A DNA stretch of 64,000 nt from Sequoia sempervirens (GCA_007258455.2 VDFB02262711.1:154157-218156); one strand, 5' to 3'; positions 1-11,987 are shown, numbered from the stretch's first letter. The notes: generated by a model from the letters alone, not told the origin. Program-made: numbers and translations.

Positions 1-2055
1 CATGCCATTGGCAATTAGGGGGGATTCCTATCTTACAGTTGACTTAAGGAATGCCATAAGTCGATTGTCAACATTTACAAGGTATGTGGTTATATGAAAT
101 GTTCATGTGTGAGAGACATAGAGATATTATATTGCATTTTAATTTATGACTAAAGGTTCATACTAATTTACTATTCTTATATTAAGTGGGTGACCTCCAA
201 GGAGATCCATGAATCTAAAGTGCCAAAGTGGAAGAAGGAAATTGCAGAAATTGTATGTGTAACTGAGAAGGAGCTCCCTACAAGTTTCATGGACCTCCAA
301 GTCCATTTACTTATACACTTAGTCGATGACATTGAATTGGCAGGTGTCGTATCAATGAGGTGGATGTTTTTCTTTGAGAGGTATATGAAAACTCTTAAAA
401 GATATGTCTGACAAAAGGCACATCCAAAGGGTTGCATGGCTGAAGGGTGTGTATTGAATGAAGCATTTTTCTTCTTGTGTGAATTCCTTGGTAAGGATTT
501 TGAAGATGGCCCATGTGTCTGGGATGTAGAACGAGCATAAGATATTATTGATGGAGAAAAACCACAATCTAATGGTGTTGAAGGACAAATTAGTAAGTAA
601 ATTCACGATCAGTGTGGTTTTTTTTCTTGTAATCATTAATTTACTCTGTAATTTATTTGTCAAATTAACAACATGAAATTTGGAGTTTGAAATAAACATG
701 TTGACATGTAATAGGTGTAGACGAAAGTTCTATACTCAACAAGTTCATTATGTACCACATGGACTTTATGAACAAATGGATTGATTTGTATGATAAAAAG
801 AGAGAAGTGTTAGAAGCAAGGAGACAGTTTAAGAGATCGAACCCAAGGAATACTCCATTTCCCACTCATCTGATTGGGGAATGGGGCAAAGATTTCCCAC
901 TAGAATGGGTTACTGAACAAATTCAAAATCAAATAGAAGATGCAGGTACAGATTCAAACATAACAGAAGATGAAATCAACATGTCTAGAGGATGTGAAAG
1001 AAAGGTACAGTTGGAATTTTACAAAATGTTATTCCTTACAGTTTTGACAGTCTTAACTATTTTAATATTCGTCATTATATTTGTTTCACTGAAATAAATG
1101 GTCTTTCACAGGTGAGGAAATATCCAGCAATGTGGGCATATAGTTGACATTATCGTGTAGAAAGTGTAGGCATAAAGAGACAATCCTTCGATGGTGGCAT
1201 CATGGTTGACTTTGAGCAATCTAGTCGATCAAGCTCAAAAGATAAGAATATAATTGAAGGGAATCTACAATATGTTGGGAAAATACAAGAAATTATTGAG
1301 TTGGATTACCGCTCTTTTAAATGTTGTATTTTTAAGTGTAGATGGTATGAAGCATTTGAGAGGACACAAAGACATGATACCCATAGTGGATTGTTTTCTA
1401 TAGATTCCTCATCGTTCCTACCGGAGGATAAGGAGCCTTATGTTCTACCAATTCATTATGAGCAAGTATTTCTTTAACTCAAACAAGAAGCAGTAGTGAT
1501 CATTAATCTATTAATTCATAGCTTATTGTGAATATATACATGTGTTTATTAATCAATAAAATTGTTATAACATATGTCTAATATATGTATGTCGTTCATG
1601 TGCAGGTATTTTTCTATGAAGATATTTTGGACCCAAAATGGATATTTGTCATACATTATGATCCAAGATTAAGGCATGTATTTGACAATGCATGAGTGGA
1701 TACTAAGCAAAACAATGATGGCCAACAAAATGAGAGAGAGGGATTAGAGAACATAGAAGAAATTAACATCCATGATGATGTTGAAGATGGTTATGTTCAG
1801 GCACAAGAAGACAACAATCCAGAGTTAGATGATGTTATGGAAGACAACAATATGGATGGTATAGAAAATGATGATCCAAATACATCTGGTAACAATATAG
1901 ATGGTCTACAATCAAATTTCAATGTTGATGAAGATGATGCAGGTCAAGATGAGGATGATGATAATATTAAATACTTGAAAGAACATATGAACATTGACAA
2001 TGATACACTGGATGACATTATAGCAGACAATAATGTTAATGACCAAGACTTCTAA
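1..2055 (+). mobile_element. Decayed CACTA (En/Spm) transposase, C-terminal half
   Basis: Seen: the + strand reads MPLAIRGDSYL...RNAISRLSTF from base 2. A likely intron begins at the GTATGT near 82 and coding resumes near 187. There the reading gives VHLLIHLVDDIELAG, MRWMFFFERYMKTLKRYV, a TGA, then AEGCVLNEAFFFLCEFLG. This is the DUF4218 region of plant CACTA transposases. Near 750-960 there is a linker (NKWIDLYDKKRE), and near 1202-1477 a DUF4216-like stretch (VGKIQEIIELDYRSFKCCIFKCRWY). Near 1615-2055 comes DPKWIFVIHYDPR followed by a very acidic Asn/Asp-rich tail. Known: DUF4218 and DUF4216 follow the catalytic Tnp2 domain in En/Spm elements, so the catalytic part would lie left of the window. 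In-frame stops (for example the TGA after KRYV) show that it is dead. No CACTA terminal repeat was seen. Family call confident; exon borders approximate. Confidence 0.82.
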
Positions 2056-3640
2056 ATTTTCACAATTATTTGCAATCCATGTTTAAAAAAGGATGATTCT
2101 TATGGCCTAAACTTTGAAATGCTTCAGTAATATTATGTTGTACTTAGACAATTGAAAACCTATTTTATTCTCCTAGCAAGTTTTTTTATTTTCCATTATA
2201 ATTCTAGACGAAACAACATTTGCAGGGATGGCCTTTTACACCAATCTAAATTTGTATGAAGTTCATGAACCTGTTGTTAAGTAGTAAATTCCTTTCGTAG
2301 ATAGAAAATGTAAAGGATTAATTTAAGAAAAGACAAGTAGTCTCTTTTTGAGGGTAATCCACATGCAAAAAGTAAAAAGCACATAATTTTTTTTTTGTAT
2401 AGTAGAAAATTAGATTCAATCAGTTATGTCTTATTTCACTTGCACACTTATCTGAAAGACCAAGGGTATTCACCATACATTTCCCTTGACAAAGAAAACA
2501 TGTGCTTTCATTTATTTTTATTGTATATCTCATAAGTGAAATTGTTGTTACTTAATGATGCACTGAGAAAATAATATATACAAAAAAATGCAAAGAAAAT
2601 GTTTGAAATTTAACATGCAACCTACTGTGTTGCGCTGAAAGGAATCAAGATTAACTAGGACAAGAAATAAAAATAAAATTTTGATGATTGTACTTAAAAG
2701 TGAATAGGATATGAAAAGTGTGGACAATGATGGTGCTGAAATTGAAAGCCCCGATTCTAATGACATTACTGTTTTATGTCATTAGAGATAAAGAGCAAAT
2801 ACAATTTTATATACATAGCAAATGAAGATTTGAAACTAGTAAACTGAAAATGTAAACACTGTAAGATTTTTCCTTAAACAATAATTCACATACTCACTTA
2901 CAAAAAAGGGTGAAGCATTTTTTATTCAAACTTTGTTTTCTTTAATAGATGTAACAGTAAAATAATATTTACAAGTACAAGAATATATACACTATTTCAT
3001 AGAAAATAAGGAATGTTTCATAGAATATACAAGTACAAGAATATATACACTATTTCATAGACTTCTAGATTTTTAGAGTTATTTACAATCTGTTGGGTCT
3101 CAAAAATGCATGTTTTTAGACCATAAGAGGGTGTCAATCTCTAAGAGGACTTTAATCCTTAATATGAACCAATTAAAGTAAATTATTTGAAAGGACTTTA
3201 ATTCACACCTAACTAGAAACCAATCAAAGCATCCACACAGTAACAACAAATGAGCCCTAATAAATCTTGCAGATTTAAACAACTTGAAAAGACCACTTTG
3301 GAGATAGCAAAGCAATAAATAAGCATGAAAATCAACACAACAATTGAACACTGAAAATGGATTACGAGTTATAATGTATCTACTCCATTATATTGCTCAA
3401 AATATAAACATACATAACATGAGTTCTTTTGATATGAATAAGTGGATGAGATGGTCTAGTATCTATTCTAATGGATTGAAATGATGATGATATGATGATA
3501 AAAATTGGACCTTGGTTTCCCTATTTGTACGGGAAGCAACAAGCTTCAGGTTCATTCATAAAAGTTACATCATTTATTAACTAAAGCATAATTAACATAA
3601 CATAGAAACTTAAAAAGAGTTTATTGTTAGATGCACCACA
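2056..3640. other. Non-coding spacer with small repeats
   Basis: No gene is supported. The stretch is AT-rich. It contains the left copy of a 64-bp direct repeat (2073-2136) and a short tandem duplication: the segment ACAAGTACAAGAATATATAC recurs at 2971 and 3029, a 58-bp offset. An 83-codon open frame on the minus strand at 3100-3351 has no recognisable domain and is most likely chance. Confidence 0.6.
2073..2136 (+). repeat. 64-bp direct repeat, left copy
   Basis: CAATCCATGTTTAAAAAAGG... through ...AATATTAT is repeated at 8055-8118 in the same orientation. I see one mismatch (CTTCAGTAA against CTTCAATAA). Flanking bases on both sides are unrelated. The two copies bracket 5.9 kb that contains the whole unknown pseudogene. 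Nothing here identifies a named element. Confidence 0.85.
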
Positions 3641-6600
3641 GTCCGTTAATCATCAACAAGCACCTGTGACCACCTAAGATTTGTTCAAGGCTCAAGCACC
3701 ATGTTAATGCGTCCACAACAACCAAACTCTGACTACCTCCTCATACAGCTCGTGCAAGGAACAAATTAACCTTTGACATGTGATCAATGTATTTCTCCTG
3801 GGAATAAGTGTTTGCATTATATAGAGTGTTTGTCATTGCATTCTCCAATCTAGCAATCCTCTCGAGCTACTTATGCATTTTCCTGAGTACCTCATCCTCA
3901 TCATTGATGTCATCAAGGATGCCTAGAAAATATTTTGATATCTCATTTTTCCAAGTTTTATGATCCTTCAAATTTGTTTCTTCAAAGAAATCTGGCATAA
4001 CCATACATAGTGGCTAGTTGAAGTCATTCAATTCCTGTGTCAAGATATTCTAGAAGTTTTCATGTGTATTCACGAGGCTCTGACATTCTTGGAGCAAAGC
4101 ATTATTATCTCCATCTTTTTCCTTGATATGGGATTCCATTTCCTTCATCCTATCAAGAAGACTTCCATGCTCCATGAGGGCCTTGTATGTTCCACTGTGA
4201 GCACGCCAGACACCATCTGCATGTTGGAACATATCTTTGAATTTCATACAAATTATCCCTGATGCTACTTTAGAAGAAGTAGCCTTCAATTTTCTTTTTA
4301 GTTCTTCTTGTTCCTTTTGAGCCTTTTCAAATTTACGCTTCCATTGAGCAGTCTCAGACATGGCCTTTAACACTTTTCTTTCATGTTCATTTAAAGGAGA
4401 GTAAAGCCTTGGAGAAGCAGGCATCGTACCTTTGTAGTTGGTTAATTCTTGTTTCAACCTGTCATTTTCCTCTATCAGCCACTGGTTATCACTTACTAGC
4501 TTTTGGATCTGGGCTTTGGTGAATTTGGCTACATTCACATTCAAGTCAGCAGTCTCCAAGGTATTTTTCTCCCCTACTCTTTGCACCAAGAGATGTCCAA
4601 AAATTTGATCATGGTCAATGAGAGAAGGCTTCTTGCATGGGAGTAAAGAGCCCAAATTTGCAAAGTGGTATTATCAGGATTGTACCCTGACCCTGTATAG
4701 ACCCTGTCACTTGCTTCATCTGTTATTTGCAAATTTTTATTCTTTCTCTTCAAAAAGTTTTCAAACACAATGGTTGAACTAATATCCCACCCAGGAAGGA
4801 GCATAACTCCAACTTCTTTCAATAATGCTCTTCCTCTCTCAACAGTCATGTTTCTCATTTCCCTATCAACTTCATGTTGCAAATCTTTCAAGGCATAAGC
4901 CTCTTTCTCAGGGTCAATGTCCTTTAACCTTTCTCTTATTATTCTTCCTTTATACTCATATATAAAGGACTTAAATTCAGGGGTCTGCACAAAAGTATCA
5001 TCTACAACAAATTCTTGACTTGCACGATGCCTCACATCATTTGATAGCTCATCAGAGGCTTCAAAGGTGATCACACTTCTTTCCAATGGCATCTCATATT
5101 GGGGTATAACAGGAGCATTAAACTGTGAGACTTCTTCTTCCTTCTCAATCTTATCTTCTTCCATGGATGGGGAACCAACTGAAAATATCACTTCAGTAGT
5201 AGGCTGAGGTGATAAGTGATCTAGTGGTGTGATATTTTCTACTTGCCTCCTAGGACCGATGCCCCTTCCTCTTTCAAATGCCACAAGTGGCACATCTCTT
5301 ATCAGTTCTTCTTCATGGAGGATTAACTGTTCAATTATTTCTATGGGAACATGTACCTCAAGGAAAGCCCCTACGTAGCCTAGGTTATTATTCACCTTCC
5401 AAGCCTTAGCCATCATAACCCTACTGTAGGCATTCATTCTCATCATGTTTTGTTTTTCTTCACAATTTTTGATGACATCTTCTAAAAGGAAACTATGCTC
5501 ATACCCTTTCAATTTCTAAGAAATTTTGGCATCGCAAATGAAGTGTTCAGGATCAAACTTTTCCCTTTTGTTGCCAATCGACAAGCCATAATAATCCAGT
5601 TTTCCACTAACTAAGTCATAGCTTGAATTAGAGATAATAGTGAAATCACCAAAGCATAAAGTGGAAGGCATGAAAGTATGCCTCCCATAGCTCTTTAAAT
5701 GCATGAAATCTGAAAATGACAATTTCCTTATGATCTCTAAATAAGCAAGTCTGTCTAGCACAATCTTAGGCAGCAAATAAGGTACAACTTCAAATCCATA
5801 AACCCTGATAACAATACAATCCCCAAACATGTACCAATACCCCCAATTGTGATTTATCCTTGCTTCATGACCCATATCTTTTGGTCGGAGAAATCTTAAG
5901 ATCTCTGGGGAGAGGTTGTAGTCACATTTGTGGCCTAGCATCTTGTATAGTGGTTTGACAAAATATTCCTCAAAATATAGGTAGTGGGACCTCCCACACC
6001 TGCTATCCCACACAGATGTCCACATTTGTACAGGCCTTGAATTTCCATCATTATCTAAGTCTTTTATTCTTAATTCCTCACCCCATATCCCCATCACTTG
6101 CCCTTTGTATAATATCATGTGCATGAAAAGAGAATAGTGCTTGAAATTAACGGCTTCACTGTCATTCTTAATGATATTGAGGGCATTATTGATTGTCTCT
6201 GATAAATACTCTGCATAAACATAGGGTCGGACATTATGGCTTTGGATGTCTATGGCTAAAACCATGGGAGCAATTATCATGTTCTCAGGAACATCAACTC
6301 CTAATACTTGACCAACTGAGTAATAAGTGTATTGAAAGTATTCTTCAAACAAAGCCACAAAGAATGGGGGCTTATCTTCACTAGAGAACCTCATAGTTTG
6401 GTTACCCGCACCTTTAACCCTATGTAGAGGCAATTTCCACCTCTTGTAACTTGTGTCCATGGTGCAGTATTCCTCCAACAAGTCTCTGATTCATAATTTT
6501 GTTTTTAGGGAAGTGTCTAGCTGAAAAATCATGGAAATATAATTTGGCTTTATGACCATGAACTATGACCCATCAGGAAAATGAATTGCTCTCATCTTCG

Positions 6601-6952
6601 GATTGTAATTATTTGCCAACACCTTGATTAACTCTATGTTCACAAAGACGTTGGGTACTACAAGTTTACCCAAATTCAGATTCCACGGGTTTGACGCTAG
6701 GCTATGCTGGAATTTCTTCTTATAATGATAAATAAAGAGGTCATAACCCCTACACGGAGTCCATATATCTCCTAGATTTTTCTATTTATCTACTAATGTC
6801 ACACACGATGGGTTAAGTTGTGCTATTCTTCTAGATTTTGGCCCAAACCCAGGACACTGATCGATTAAGTCTTGATTCAATTTCCTAGCTTCAGTTTTTT
6901 GTCTTTTTGCTTTCTGTTTGCCTGTGGTTTTTTCTATCTCAACCCTAGTCAT
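3640..6952 (-). pseudogene. Unrecognised long ORF (~1,100 codons), degraded
   Basis: I do not recognise the family. On the minus strand a coding-quality frame starts with ATG at 6952-6950 (MTRVEIEKTTGKQKAKRQK, a basic N-terminus). It continues through DIWTPCRGYDLFIYHYKKKF, LVVPNVFVNIELIKVLANNY and a 321-codon open stretch (6481-5516) rich in aromatic residues, such as FFVALFEEYFQYTYYSVGQ. A 312-codon stretch follows (5512-4574). A frame change lies within the 4574-4655 overlap. The downstream part (4655-4050) is strongly heptad-like (LVSDNQWLIEENDRLKQEL), so probably coiled coil, and coding character persists to about 3740-3640. In-frame stops: TAG at 6782, 6563, 5516, 4050, 4014 and 3867; TGA at 6491 and 3741 (lowest coordinates). 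No TAA and only one frame change: relatively young or multi-copy, with mutation mostly by C-to-T. It could be a captured gene or a retroelement accessory ORF. No RT, integrase or transposase motif is visible. Confidence 0.6.
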
Positions 6953-7300
6953 GCAATGCTTTCATCTACTTACTAAGAAAATACTTTGAGTTGAGTCTAG
7001 ACCACTTACTTGGATAAATGCTGCAAATTTCTAGCTGCCTACCGCTATCCAACTTGGTTCTCCAAATCCTTCAATTACAGTTCATAATGATTTCAACTTC
7101 TTTGAGGCTATATTTATCAAATTTCAAGATAGTTCATCCAGCCCTGGTTCATAAATGGTGCTCACACCACCTTTATGATCAAGTTCTTCATTAATAGCGA
7201 TAGTCTCATTGATATTTTCGTTAGTCACATCAGTCAAACTAATCATGATTTCATAACTATCGAAGAGACTTTTAATTAAAATGTCCATTGTTTCTTTGAT
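6953..7300. other. Non-coding stretch upstream of the unknown pseudogene
   Basis: I see no promoter signature or open frame worth calling. The sequence is ordinary AT-rich spacer between the pseudogene start (minus strand) and a dispersed repeat. Confidence 0.4.
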
Positions 7301-7790
7301 ATGTCAGTATGGCAGTGTTTTTACCTTCCCTTCTACTGTTTACCGCACTACCGCCTTGCTCAAAGCTTCTTGTTGTGGGGTTGCGGTGTATACCGCTCTA
7401 CCGCATATGTTTCTCACCTTCCCGGCGGTATAGCAGTGTATGCTTTTGATCATTACTTGAAGAGTGTCAATGAGACAATCTTATTTGTCTTATCGATATC
7501 TCAATGTCTCATCGACATTAGATCTTATGTTCCTCTGATGTTGGTTGTTGGTGTCGATGAGATAAGTTAATGTCTCTTGTCGATATGCCACTGTCTCATT
7601 GACAATTACTTTGTTATATCCAAGAGTTGTGTTTCACCGAGCACTTGTAGATATACCTTGTCGATGTGACATAAGTGATTCTCTCCTCGATATGCCCATA
7701 TCCTATTGACATTCACTGTTTTACATTGTCGATGAGACATAAATAAGTCTCTTCGACATAGGGGTGTCTCATCTACATTTTTTATTTGTG
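7300..7790 (+). repeat. Dispersed repeat, copy 1 (GTCGATGAGAC-rich)
   Basis: This segment is about 90% identical by eye to 11300-11700 in the same orientation. It begins with a GC-richer part carrying many TACCGC/GCGGT motifs, including the imperfect palindrome GCGGTGTATACCGC. It then passes into a series of degenerate GTCGATGAGAC and GTCTCATCGAC words in both orientations. An 89-codon open frame (7301-7570) is shared in part with copy 2 but has no known domain. The family is unknown to me. Confidence 0.75.
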
Positions 7791-8054
7791 CTTTGTGCTA
7801 ATGTCAGGGAGACTTTGGAGGGACTCTCATCGACATGGTGTTGTCTTGGCGATATACTATGAGCAATCATAGGAGTATTTCAAAGGAGGAATACACTTTG
7901 ATGTTGTGATCAAGGCTTTTATTTGGAAGCTCACGTGAGGGATTTTATTAAATTTAAGTTATTATGACAAGAATTCTATGCATATGGTGGATGTAAGAGA
8001 TGAATGAAAATGGAAGTATGCAAAAATAATTAGGATGGAATTTTGGCTACAACA

Positions 8055-8118
8055 CAATCCATGTTTAAAAAAGGATGATTCTTATGGCCTAAACTTTGAA
8101 ATGCTTCAATAATATTAT
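8055..8118 (+). repeat. 64-bp direct repeat, right copy
   Basis: Partner of 2073-2136, same orientation, one mismatch. The surrounding sequence differs, so this short block was copied or transposed independently, or marks the edges of an inserted segment. Confidence 0.85.
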
Positions 8119-9640
8119 TTGTGTCGATACAAATTACCTATTGCAATATCCTTAAATTGTTCAATCTTTGGTATGAATTGTTGACATAAAAAAATAGGAT
8201 TACTTGGATGCTTCTTCCATTCATTTTGTATCAACATATGTTCGTGAAGACACAAAAGTTAATAGCTCAATCAGGTAAAGCTTTTGTAATTTTCAAATGA
8301 AGAGTAAGGTACATTTTTATTTTTGCTACATTACATTCACGTGCATAAACAAAATCAGAAGATTACATTACTAAATTGCACTTATGCAAATGCATATAAT
8401 AAAGGAAAGATTGCACAATCCTTTCAAAAATGTAGTCTTTATTGATAATGTAAATGTATGTTGTTCCACACAAGACGTGGAACTGACTATTTGAATGCAT
8501 ATAATAAAAAAACTATACATTTATAGATACAAAAGAGAAAAATGCACATAAAGAGAAAGGGGACAATGATGAATCCCGGTTGCTTTGTTCTGCATCATCT
8601 TCAGTCTTCCCGCTTGTCTAAGCCTCCAAGTTGATGTCTTCCTTGCTGCTCCTAGGTTCCTTGCATTCGAGTGAGAAGAGTGTTGTTAGAGCAATGAAGG
8701 ATCACCAATCAAAATATGTGCATACATTTATAAACATATAATTTGATCATGTGCATTCAAATAACGTGCATACCATAGATGTCCAGGAAAACAAGAAAGT
8801 TATCAAACATATCTATCATATGCTTAGTTTTATCTAACATGTTTTCTCATTGTGCAGGTATAGATAAAATTAGATTATTTTGTTTATCTGGTTACAACAT
8901 GTGGGGTGAAATGTGGCTCCCACAAGGGCTGAGCCCAGCCTGCTGCCCTATTGTTTCATTTGAGAAGGATAATCACAAGTAAACCATCCATGAAGCATTA
9001 AAGATCAATCTTTGCAAGGATATTGGAGTATGTTGGTAAGGGGTAATCTCCTTATTGATAAAGATTTATCCTTATTAATATGAACATTCCACTATCAACA
9101 TAGCCATGATTCTGACAAAACTGATCATCAAGGATTCCAAGATAGTTTTCATTAACAGTCTGGTTAAAAGTAAGCAGCCCCAAGCATCATAATAGTTACA
9201 AGAATTGAACATGAGGGGCAGACATGTAGATTAAAAGCTTGCACAATAGTCATCACTTGCAAAGACTGACTAGACAACATGTTTCCACATAACAAATTAA
9301 ATCGAATGCAGGAAAGGTACAATGATGAAGTCCATAATAGTGAATGTTGCTTAAGAGGGATTGAAGGACAATATTTTGTATCAAGGAGAACTAGGTAACC
9401 TCAAACTTTGTTGTACCTGAGTATGACAGTACCTGAGCTTCTGGTGTTTCTAGATGGAACCTATAGCGAAAAAGTGTAGTCTCCATCTGAAGGAACCATC
9501 TTCGGAGCTCTTCCTTGAAATGAGGATTGAAAACATTAGAAGAAAAGAAATACCATAATTCTAAAGTAACAATTTGTATCAAAAAAAATGTTAGAAAGTA
9601 TAATTAAAAAGACAAATCCTTACAATTGGACCTCGAATTG
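8119..9640. other. AT-rich spacer, no gene seen
   Basis: No conserved domain, RNA gene or terminal repeat could be recognised. Short open frames on either strand (for example 67 codons at 8779-8982 and 63 codons at 9391-9582 on the minus strand) lack any family resemblance. Confidence 0.4.
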
Positions 9641-10085
9641 AACCAGACAGATTTATGATTTTATCTTTAGAATGTAGGAACTTTCTCCATCGGAGTTTCA
9701 TGACCTGAATCCATTGGAATCTTTTTCCAATTGGCTTAGAAGCTTCAATTCTACAAAATTGATTTTCCTTTATTGCTTTTATCTAGGAATTATAATATAG
9801 GAACTTAGACCTGATATTCATAGACCTCAAATTGGATCTCCAATTGGACCAATAAAATTTATGATTTTATCTTTATAATATAGGAACTTTCTTTGTTCGA
9901 TATTCAAGACCTCAAATTATATCAGAAGCTGGATAAGCAGATTTATGATTTTATCTTTAGAATGTACAAACTTTCTCTATCGGATATTAAAGATGTAAGG
10001 TTGGATCAGAAACTGGATAAGCAGATTTCTAATTTTTATCTTTAAAATGTAGGAACTTCCTTTGTCGAATATTTGGAAATTCCTA
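9640..10085 (+). repeat. Degenerate tandem array, 84-bp period
   Basis: A block of the type ATTTATGATTTTATCTTTAGAATGTAGGAAC...TTTC..TCGGATATT recurs. Anchor words fall at 9792, 9876, about 9960 and about 10044 (84-bp steps), and a first diverged copy near 9651-9671 is offset by an indel. There are about five units. Units also share CCTCAAATTGGATC- and GATAAGCAG-like internal words. Divergence is substantial, so this is an old minisatellite rather than a functional array. Confidence 0.75.
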
Positions 10086-10698
10086 CACACAAGTTTTGCT
10101 TCTGAGCGAAAAAACTCGAAAGTGTTTCACACCGGCTCAAGGTATAATCCAACCTGGTTATGACACCGATAGCAATCCAATTTTGCCTGAACCACCCATA
10201 CCCGAACATTGCATCACAATCTATTCTTCATGCACATAAAAATGCCACATATTAACCCCTTCTAAATAAAACTCAAAATACCATGAAACAATGAGTCCCC
10301 TATATTAGTAAGTAGGCAGTCTATAGGGCATAGTTTGATTTTATACAAGGATGCTCATGAAAGGAATCTTCAAGTGACAGTGAGTGAGTTGTTTGAGATT
10401 GGAGCTGATGGTGCAAAATCCATTTTAAAGGCGTTAGCAAAGCAAAATGTGCAAGAAAATCAAATTGTACACAACAAACAATTCACAATGTTATCTTGCA
10501 TAATGCTTAATTTTGAAGACAAAAATCTCATTGTATCTTGATGAAAGTAGTGACCTTAATGGTCAATCACTGGCAACCATGATTTTAAAACATGCTATTG
10601 TGCTTATGGAGGCAACATTTTAAGCAAGGCGGTGAGTGGTGGTTTGGAACAATGGCAAGTATGAAGGACTTGCTTTATATGCATCACATTATCTAATC
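10086..10698. other. Spacer, no gene seen
   Basis: This is AT-rich sequence without a recognisable element. The 68-codon open frame at 10335-10541 (ELFEIGADGAKSILKALAKQ) has no domain I can name and no supporting splice context. Confidence 0.35.
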
Positions 10699-10865
10699 AT
10701 AGGATAATACATCATTTATTTATTTTTTTAAATCAAAAGAAATTATTCTAAACCCTATATAGGACACATTGATACTTCAAAAGCATCTGATTTATTTTTT
10801 TAGATTAAAAGAAGTCATTCTAAACTCTGTATAGGATACATTGATACTTCAAAAGCATCTGAAGG
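10699..10865 (+). repeat. 72-bp tandem duplication
   Basis: The block ending GATACTTCAAAAGCATCTGA occurs at 10771 and again at 10843. The preceding sequence (AAAAGAA.T.ATTCTAAAC.CT.TATAGGA) is also duplicated. There are two diverged copies. Confidence 0.8.
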
Positions 10866-11019
10866 AATTTGAGATTATGTAAACATATGTCAATTAAATA
10901 CCTGGATTACAAACAATAGCGTAAACATTGTAACCCTTGTTGATCAGAGTAGGAATGAGATAAACAACAATGAATCCTATGCCTCCTTACCATTCTTTGT
11001 CATTCTTTACTGAAACACT

Positions 11020-11195
11020 TCTCCATTTTGGTGGGCTACGCCTGAAAATAAGGTTTCAACAAAGGTTTTATTGTATGTTTATTAAAATGAAAACTCCATT
11101 CTGGCAGGCTATGCTTGAAAATAAGATTTCGATGAAATTTTTAGAGTATGTTTATTAGAGTTTTAGAGTATTTTGGCAGGCTATATTCTTGATTC
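11020..11195 (+). repeat. ~72-bp tandem repeat, about 2.3 copies
   Basis: GGCTA(C/T)GC(C/T)TGAAAATAAG occurs at about 11034 and 11107. A third start, GGCAGGCTATATTC, lies near 11176, giving a 72-73 bp period. The same period as the array at 10699 may be coincidence: the unit sequences are different. Confidence 0.7.
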
Positions 11196-11279
11196 CTTAA
11201 ATGATTTATTCTAATGGATTGTGATTGACATGATTTGCTGCATTTAGTGTTGTAAATTGTAATGATGTCATGATTATCA

Positions 11280-11695
11280 TACTACCGCCGTCTCTTATTA
11301 TACCCACTGTAGTATGGCGGGGTTTTTCCCTTCCCTTCTATTGTTTACCACACTATCGCCTTGCTCAAGGCTTCTTGCTGCGGGGTTGCGGTGTATACCT
11401 CTCTACCGCATATGTTGCTCACCTTCCCGATGGTATAGCAGTGTATGCTTTTGATCACTACTTGAAGAGTGTCGATGAGACAATCTTATTTGTCTTACCA
11501 ATATCTCAATGTCTCATCGACACTACTTTGTTATATCTAAGAGTTGTGTTTCGTCAAGCACTTGTAGATATACCTTGTCAATGTGACATAAGTGATTCTC
11601 TCCTCGATATGCCTGTATCTTGTTGACATTTCACTGTTTTACATTGTCGATGAGACATATAAATAAGTCTCTTCAACATAGGGGTGTCTGAACCG
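11280..11695 (+). repeat. Dispersed repeat, copy 2
   Basis: Second copy of the 7300-7790 repeat in the same orientation. It lacks an internal stretch of roughly 85 bp that copy 1 has between TCATCGACATTA and TCATTGACAATTA. The junction lies exactly at these related words, as expected for deletion by short-repeat slippage. It is followed directly by the GCTAAA-rich tract. Confidence 0.75.
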
Positions 11696-11985
11696 GTGCT
11701 AAACCCGAAGCTAAACTCAAAACTAAAGCGCGAGCTAAAAGTGGCATTGAACTCGAAGCCAAAGGCGACGCTAATATTGGTGCTAAAGATGATGCTAATT
11801 TTGGCACCAATGAGTGCCTTAATTAGCGTTGACTTGTCCTGATTGACACAAATAAATGCCAAAAATAGAGCCATCCCGATAAATGGCGCTGACATTTTCA
11901 AAAAATTGGCAAAAAATACATTAAAACAGTGGGTGGAAGCAAAAAACAAAGCAAAAAATGGAGCAAATCACAGGGATTTGTTGTA
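11695..11985 (+). repeat. Cryptic GCTAAA/GCNAAR-rich tract
   Basis: The + strand is a run of related hexamers (GCTAAA, CTAAAC, GAAGC, GCGAGC, GCAAAA). It reads as an Ala/Lys/Glu/Gly-biased peptide, and as a Phe/Ser-rich 123-codon open frame on the opposite strand (11578-11949). Composition is unlike either neighbour. It looks like a decayed microsatellite or satellite and not a gene. Confidence 0.5.
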
Positions 11986-11987
11986 GT

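Noticed and set aside
9640..10085. Regular repeats considered as a CRISPR-like array
   Set aside because: Units are adjacent, diverged, 84 bp long and lack unique spacers. The sequence is plant nuclear, so this is a minisatellite.
10335..10541. 68-codon frame with helix-like sequence as a small gene
   Set aside because: No recognisable family, no flanking signals and AT-rich repeat surroundings.
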